From assembly GCA_003554535.1 (NCBI GenBank), contig PWGT01000127.1, positions 1 through 15,409 on the forward strand: a stretch of DNA of 15,409 nt. Reading direction: 5' to 3'. Position numbers and translations under genes: made by a program. This stretch comes from Syntrophomonadaceae bacterium. GTDB lineage: Bacteria; Bacillota_D; Dethiobacteria; DTU022; PWGO01. This document shows positions 12,636-15,409 of the stretch, piece after piece (position 1 is the first letter of the stretch; each line of letters begins with the position of its first letter). The notes under the pieces were generated by a model. That model was not told the DNA's origin and ran no database searches. It saw nothing but the letters and a program-made list of their open reading frames with translations.

Positions 12636-12777
12636 AAGGGAAACTTAAGTTTTTTATATTATGTTATCTTTACATTATAGAAGGTATGAATATACAGCCG
12701 AGTATAAAGCTTAGACAAGGAGATTTCCTTTTAAATTTAGGCTCTGTTAAAGTTTGTTGTTGATTTGGATAAAAATA

Positions 12778-12809
12778 TTAAAGCGATAGCTATTTTGCTA
12801 CCGCTTTAA
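12778..12809 (-). terminator. Terminator of the IS transcript
   Basis: TTAAAGCGATAGC (12778-12790) and GCTACCGCTTTAA (12797-12809) pair over 13 positions. The single A/C mismatch on the plus strand becomes a G.U pair only in the minus transcript, which also ends in TTTAATATTTTT. It therefore serves the minus-strand passenger gene whose stop is 29 nt upstream. Confidence 0.78.
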
Positions 12810-12837
12810 GGCACATCAATCAGATGATGTTCAGCAA

Positions 12838-13119
12838 TTAACTTTCTTGCTCTATTAGTTTTTGTTTAGCTTTTACCACCATTATTATTCCAGCAATTAA
12901 TAAACCTACAAAAACTAAAGAGAAAAGTGTTACCCCTGATTCAGAAAAAGAATGGATAGAAACAACAAACATTAATACTGTAGAAAATATAGAAGAATAG
13001 AACTCCCAACGATCTCTAGAAATTAATTTTTTACCCTTAATTTTTTCAAATATTATAAGACTTCCTCCTACTAAAACAAATAATAGTAATAATAGTAAAA
13101 TAATCAATCTAAAATCCAA
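12838..13119 (-). CDS. IS passenger: small hypothetical membrane protein
   Basis: 93 aa with about three hydrophobic helices (residues ~5-24, 43-58 and 64-82), a basic turn KIKGKKLISRDR between the first two, and a charged C-terminus KAKQKLIEQES. No motif or family is recognised. The start is TTG at 13119, supported by GAGGTG five bases upstream. It lies wholly inside the IS ends, 97 nt after the transposase on the same strand, and is followed by a terminator, so it is a carried gene rather than chromosomal. The function is unknown; its immobile partner, if any, is not visible. Confidence 0.7.
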   Translation of the reverse strand: MDFRLIILLLLLLFVLVGGSLIIFEKIKGKKLISRDRWEFYSSIFSTVLMFVVSIHSFSESGVTLFSLVFVGLLIAGIIMVVKAKQKLIEQES

Positions 13120-13216
13120 AATATCACCTCACAATAGTAAAATTTGACGCATACATCATCTTATACGAAATAATCCATTCATTCCCATTTTCACACGGAA
13201 TAATAATAATTTCAAG

Positions 13217-14239
13217 CTAAATCGTACTGAATTTCGAAGTTCTGATGGAGTCATATGTGTCATTAATTTGGTATAGACATATCTTTACTAGAAACTCTTT
13301 AATGTTGTTTACAGTGTTCTCATGCCCGATCGAATCAAGAAAATTGTACCATGACAGATAATTATCCAAATACTTTGAGGAAATTCCTTTAAACTTATTA
13401 ATGAACTTCTTTAACCGAGAGTGGAAGCTGTTAACATTTTGGATATGATATATTCCTTTAATGACACGCCCAGTATCTCCAGGTTTGAGTTGATAGAGTT
13501 TGATACCTTTTTCTTTACAGTATGTCTTATATGCACGCCATTTGTCAGTACAAATTATATTATCTTGTGAAATATAATCACCAATCACTTCATCAAGCTT
13601 TGGTTTCTCTATCCTCCCCATGCAGCCAACTTTAGCTATAGTATTTTTCGTGCGATCTCTAGCTACAACTACACACACTTGGTCTTTGCTAATGCCCCTA
13701 TACTTTGATTTACCGCCTCTTTTACGAGGTTTTCTATTAGTCTGTTTTTTACCCTTTTCAGAGTACAGGAAGTAGGTTTCATCAATTTCAACTATACCTT
13801 CAAAGCCGTCAATTTCATCTTGCTTTAGAGCATTTAGTATTTTGTGTCGCCAATAGAATACTGTGACTACACTTAAGCCAACAATACTGGCAGTAACTCT
13901 TAGCGATTTACCTTCAAGCATACATTCAATAAACAGTAACCACTTTTCAAGGTGTTTTGTTCTGTAGAAAGGGGTTTGAACAAAGTTATTAAAGGTTTTT
14001 TCACAGTTTTTGCATTTATACCGCTGACGGCCTTTATATTTACCATGACGGACAATTTCTTCACCGCTGCAATATGGGCAAATTAACCCTTTATTAAATC
14101 GTGTTTCTCTTAATTCATTTACAACTTCTTGCTGATCCAAATTATTAGGTTCAAATTCTTCTTTGAGTATTGCATAAAGCTGTTTTCTTTTCTCGGTGTT
14201 TAGCTCATTTAACAACTCAATTAATTGATTGTTATCCAT
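13217..14239 (-). CDS. IS1595-family (ISXO2-like) transposase
   Basis: 340 aa. The N-terminus has a zinc ribbon C54-x2-C57 ... C76-x2-C79 (CPYCSGEEIVRHGKYKGRQR, then YKCKNCEKTF). A helix-turn-helix-like segment follows (KSLRVTASIVGLSVVTVFYWR). The catalytic core of the DDE/DDN type includes EIDETYF (D153), TDKWRAY (D232), and the NVNSFHSRLKKFINKFKG block (N270) ending KYLDNYLSWYNFLD, typical of IS1595/ISXO2. It cuts and joins the element ends. The ATG at 14239 follows a GAGGTGG SD by five bases; an in-frame GTG three codons earlier overlaps that SD. No frameshift or stop is seen, so it appears functional. Confidence 0.95.
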   Translation of the reverse strand: MDNNQLIELLNELNTEKRKQLYAILKEEFEPNNLDQQEVVNELRETRFNKGLICPYCSGEEIVRHGKYKGRQRYKCKNCEKTFNNFVQTPFYRTKHLEKWLLFIECMLEGKSLRVTASIVGLSVVTVFYWRHKILNALKQDEIDGFEGIVEIDETYFLYSEKGKKQTNRKPRKRGGKSKYRGISKDQVCVVVARDRTKNTIAKVGCMGRIEKPKLDEVIGDYISQDNIICTDKWRAYKTYCKEKGIKLYQLKPGDTGRVIKGIYHIQNVNSFHSRLKKFINKFKGISSKYLDNYLSWYNFLDSIGHENTVNNIKEFLVKICLYQINDTYDSIRTSKFSTI

Positions 14240-14341
14240 AGCTTCCACCTCTTTTATAGAACGTTTGTTATATTTAATTGTAACATATATTTTGGCAATT
14301 TTCTAGAAATCAACAATTAACTTTAACAGAGCCTAAATTTA

Positions 14342-14432
14342 AAGAATAAAAGAATTGTGAGGCGCCGATGCAACTTCAATAAGAAGCCACAATGAAGAAG
14401 TTTCAATGAAACTATATTGATAGTTGCGAAAG
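14342..14432. other. Short spacer between the IS and the dehydrogenase gene
   Basis: This 91-nt remnant of the original intergenic region has no gene. It contains short complementary bits (AACTTC/GAAGTT and GTTTC.A.TGAAAC near 14398-14410), but no convincing terminator with a T-tract for the minus-strand dehydrogenase that ends at 14433. Confidence 0.4.
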
Positions 14433-15389
14433 CTATTCTGTTATATCAAAACTTACTTTATAGGGAAATTTAGTTGAAAATGCTTCCTGATAATCCTTCA
14501 GGGAATAATACCTGCCTATAATAGGGTATACCTTGACCAGTTTTTTCTCCAACAACCTGAGAGCACTATCCATAGGGCCGCACCTGCTACCCACCAGAGT
14601 TACCTCGTTTACTACCCAGCCACTGGGATTAAAACCAGGCGATCCCACATAAGTGCTTTTCAAAACAATGGTTCCTCGTGGTTTTATCAACTCCTCGGCA
14701 AGCTGTAACCCTGCTTCATTGCCGGTACATTCCACGATACAGTCAAATTGGTTATTTCTTTTAATCTCCTGAAAATACTCCACTTCCGCAAATTCTTTTA
14801 ACCTTTTCAAATTTTCCTGATGCTTGCCGATTACAATTAAATCGCAGCCAGTGAGAGCAAGCACCTGGGTGATCAAGAAGCTTAATTTCCCATCACCTAT
14901 TACTGCTACTTTCTGAGGCGGTTGTATGTGAACCTGGTTGGTAATTTCCAGGGCAGCTGCCAAGGGTTCAGTAAGGACTGCCTCCTGGTCCGAAACAGCA
15001 TCCGGAACCGGGAATAGATTAACCTCAGGGAGAGTGATATATTCAGCAAATGTGCCATCTTTATTTTGAATTCCCAAGACCTGGCGGTAGGGGCAATGAT
15101 TATTCAGGCCTTGCAGGCAAAAAGAACAATTGCCACATCCAATGTTAATATCACCAACCACCCTTTGTCCTATCAACTCGGGATTATTGGATTCTTCAAT
15201 CTTCCCTACAAATTCGTGTCCCAAAATTCCTTGATAATTATTATAACCTTTCATCAACTCAAGATCGGTATTGCAAATAGCACTTAACCTTATTCTAATC
15301 AGAGCCTCTCCGGCAGCAGGAACAGGTTGAATAAGATCCTCCCGGTAGTTTAACTCTCCATCAAAATACAAGCCCTTAATTCCCAACAC
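14433..15389 (-). CDS. Zinc-dependent MDR-family alcohol/polyol dehydrogenase
   Basis: About 318 aa, slightly shorter than the usual ~340 of the medium-chain dehydrogenase family. The catalytic zinc ligands are C39 (AICNTDLE), H58-E59 (GHEFVG) and E141 region (LTEPLAAALE). The structural zinc lobe C85-x2-C88-x2-C91-x7-C99 is complete. The Rossmann motif is atypical (VAVIGDGKLSFLI, GxGxxS). It resembles threonine/sorbitol-type dehydrogenases; the substrate is not determinable. The start is unclear: the GTG at 15389 overlaps the AGGAGG SD, the TTG next to it is also too close, and the codon with best spacing is an ATT (IKGLYFD). No ATG fits. The right window edge is 20 nt upstream, so the promoter is not visible. 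Confidence 0.88.
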   Translation of the reverse strand: MLGIKGLYFDGELNYREDLIQPVPAAGEALIRIRLSAICNTDLELMKGYNNYQGILGHEFVGKIEESNNPELIGQRVVGDINIGCGNCSFCLQGLNNHCPYRQVLGIQNKDGTFAEYITLPEVNLFPVPDAVSDQEAVLTEPLAAALEITNQVHIQPPQKVAVIGDGKLSFLITQVLALTGCDLIVIGKHQENLKRLKEFAEVEYFQEIKRNNQFDCIVECTGNEAGLQLAEELIKPRGTIVLKSTYVGSPGFNPSGWVVNEVTLVGSRCGPMDSALRLLEKKLVKVYPIIGRYYSLKDYQEAFSTKFPYKVSFDITE

Positions 15390-15409
15390 CTCCTAAAGAA
15401 CACAAAAAA

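Larger units (their letters stand above)
12740..14333 (-). mobile_element. Complete IS1595-family insertion sequence (1594 bp) with a passenger gene
   Basis: The ends begin GGCTCTGTTAAAGTT and carry 27-bp inverted repeats (12740-12766 and 14307-14333) that match at 25 of 27 positions, differing only at positions 16-17. With the intact 8-bp target duplication and a full-length transposase, the element looks recent and possibly active. It holds the transposase (13217-14239), a 93-aa membrane-protein gene (12838-13119) and a terminator near the left end, all read on the minus strand. By eye it is more AT-rich than its surroundings. It landed in the spacer upstream of the minus-strand membrane-protein gene. 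Confidence 0.95.
12732..14341. repeat. 8-bp target-site duplication flanking the IS
   Basis: TAAATTTA occurs directly outside both ends of the element (12732-12739 and 14334-14341). Eight base pairs is the target duplication length of IS1595-family elements. The target sequence is itself a palindrome. Confidence 0.92.

Noticed and set aside
14433..14530. tRNA or attachment site near the IS as evidence for a larger island
   Set aside because: No cloverleaf-like sequence was found on either strand, and the IS is fully bounded by its own ends and target duplication.
1..15409. CRISPR array, rRNA or selC (tRNA-Sec) in the window
   Set aside because: No regularly spaced direct repeats, rRNA motifs or a long tRNA-Sec-like cloverleaf were seen.

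Overview
The window looks like chromosomal DNA of an anaerobic, low-to-moderate-GC Firmicute (Clostridia in the broad sense). Shine-Dalgarno sites are strong AGGAGG types. Oxygen defence is of the anaerobe kind: superoxide reductase, flavodiiron protein and rubredoxin, with no catalase or SOD. Two genes contain an in-frame TGA exactly where a catalytic Cys belongs, so the organism very probably inserts selenocysteine; selA/B/C/D are not in the window. A long-chain acyl-CoA ligase fragment and several very acidic lipoproteins would fit a syntrophic or haloalkaliphilic relative such as Syntrophomonas or Dethiobacter, but that placement is a guess.

Layout. 1-380: 3' end of a long-chain acyl-CoA ligase (+). 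519-6386 is all on the minus strand and reads right to left: anchored DJ-1/PfpI protein, SAM methyltransferase, PerR/Fur regulator, desulfoferrodoxin, FprA-type flavodiiron protein, selenocysteine peroxiredoxin, a large terminator, rubredoxin, and a long TspO-like protein. This is a peroxide/superoxide/oxygen detoxification block with its probable regulator inside it. 6621-8196 (+) is a compact three-gene unit: a TlpA-like lipoprotein with a UPPC active site, a 45-aa membrane peptide ending in a CLEC motif, and a NapH-like polytopic ferredoxin. It reads as a candidate trans-membrane electron relay to an extracytoplasmic selenoprotein. It meets tail-to-tail, with 2 nt between stops, a minus-strand pair: a PII-like protein (9836) followed by a Na+/H+-type antiporter (9374-8199).

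10190-11197 (+) is a lipoprotein with an InlB-type repeat and a Gmad2 domain, followed by a very clear terminator. 11288-12532 (-) holds a small basic protein, a DUF4352-like lipoprotein and a four-helix membrane protein. 12740-14333 is a complete IS1595-family insertion sequence with 27-bp inverted repeats (25/27 matches), an 8-bp target duplication (TAAATTTA), a DDE-type transposase and a small membrane-protein passenger gene. 14433-15389 (-) is a zinc-dependent MDR dehydrogenase whose start lies at the window edge.

The most interesting content is the pair of selenoproteins, whose SECIS-like hairpins share an AGUU loop and an identical T.C mismatch, and the three-gene relay built around one of them.
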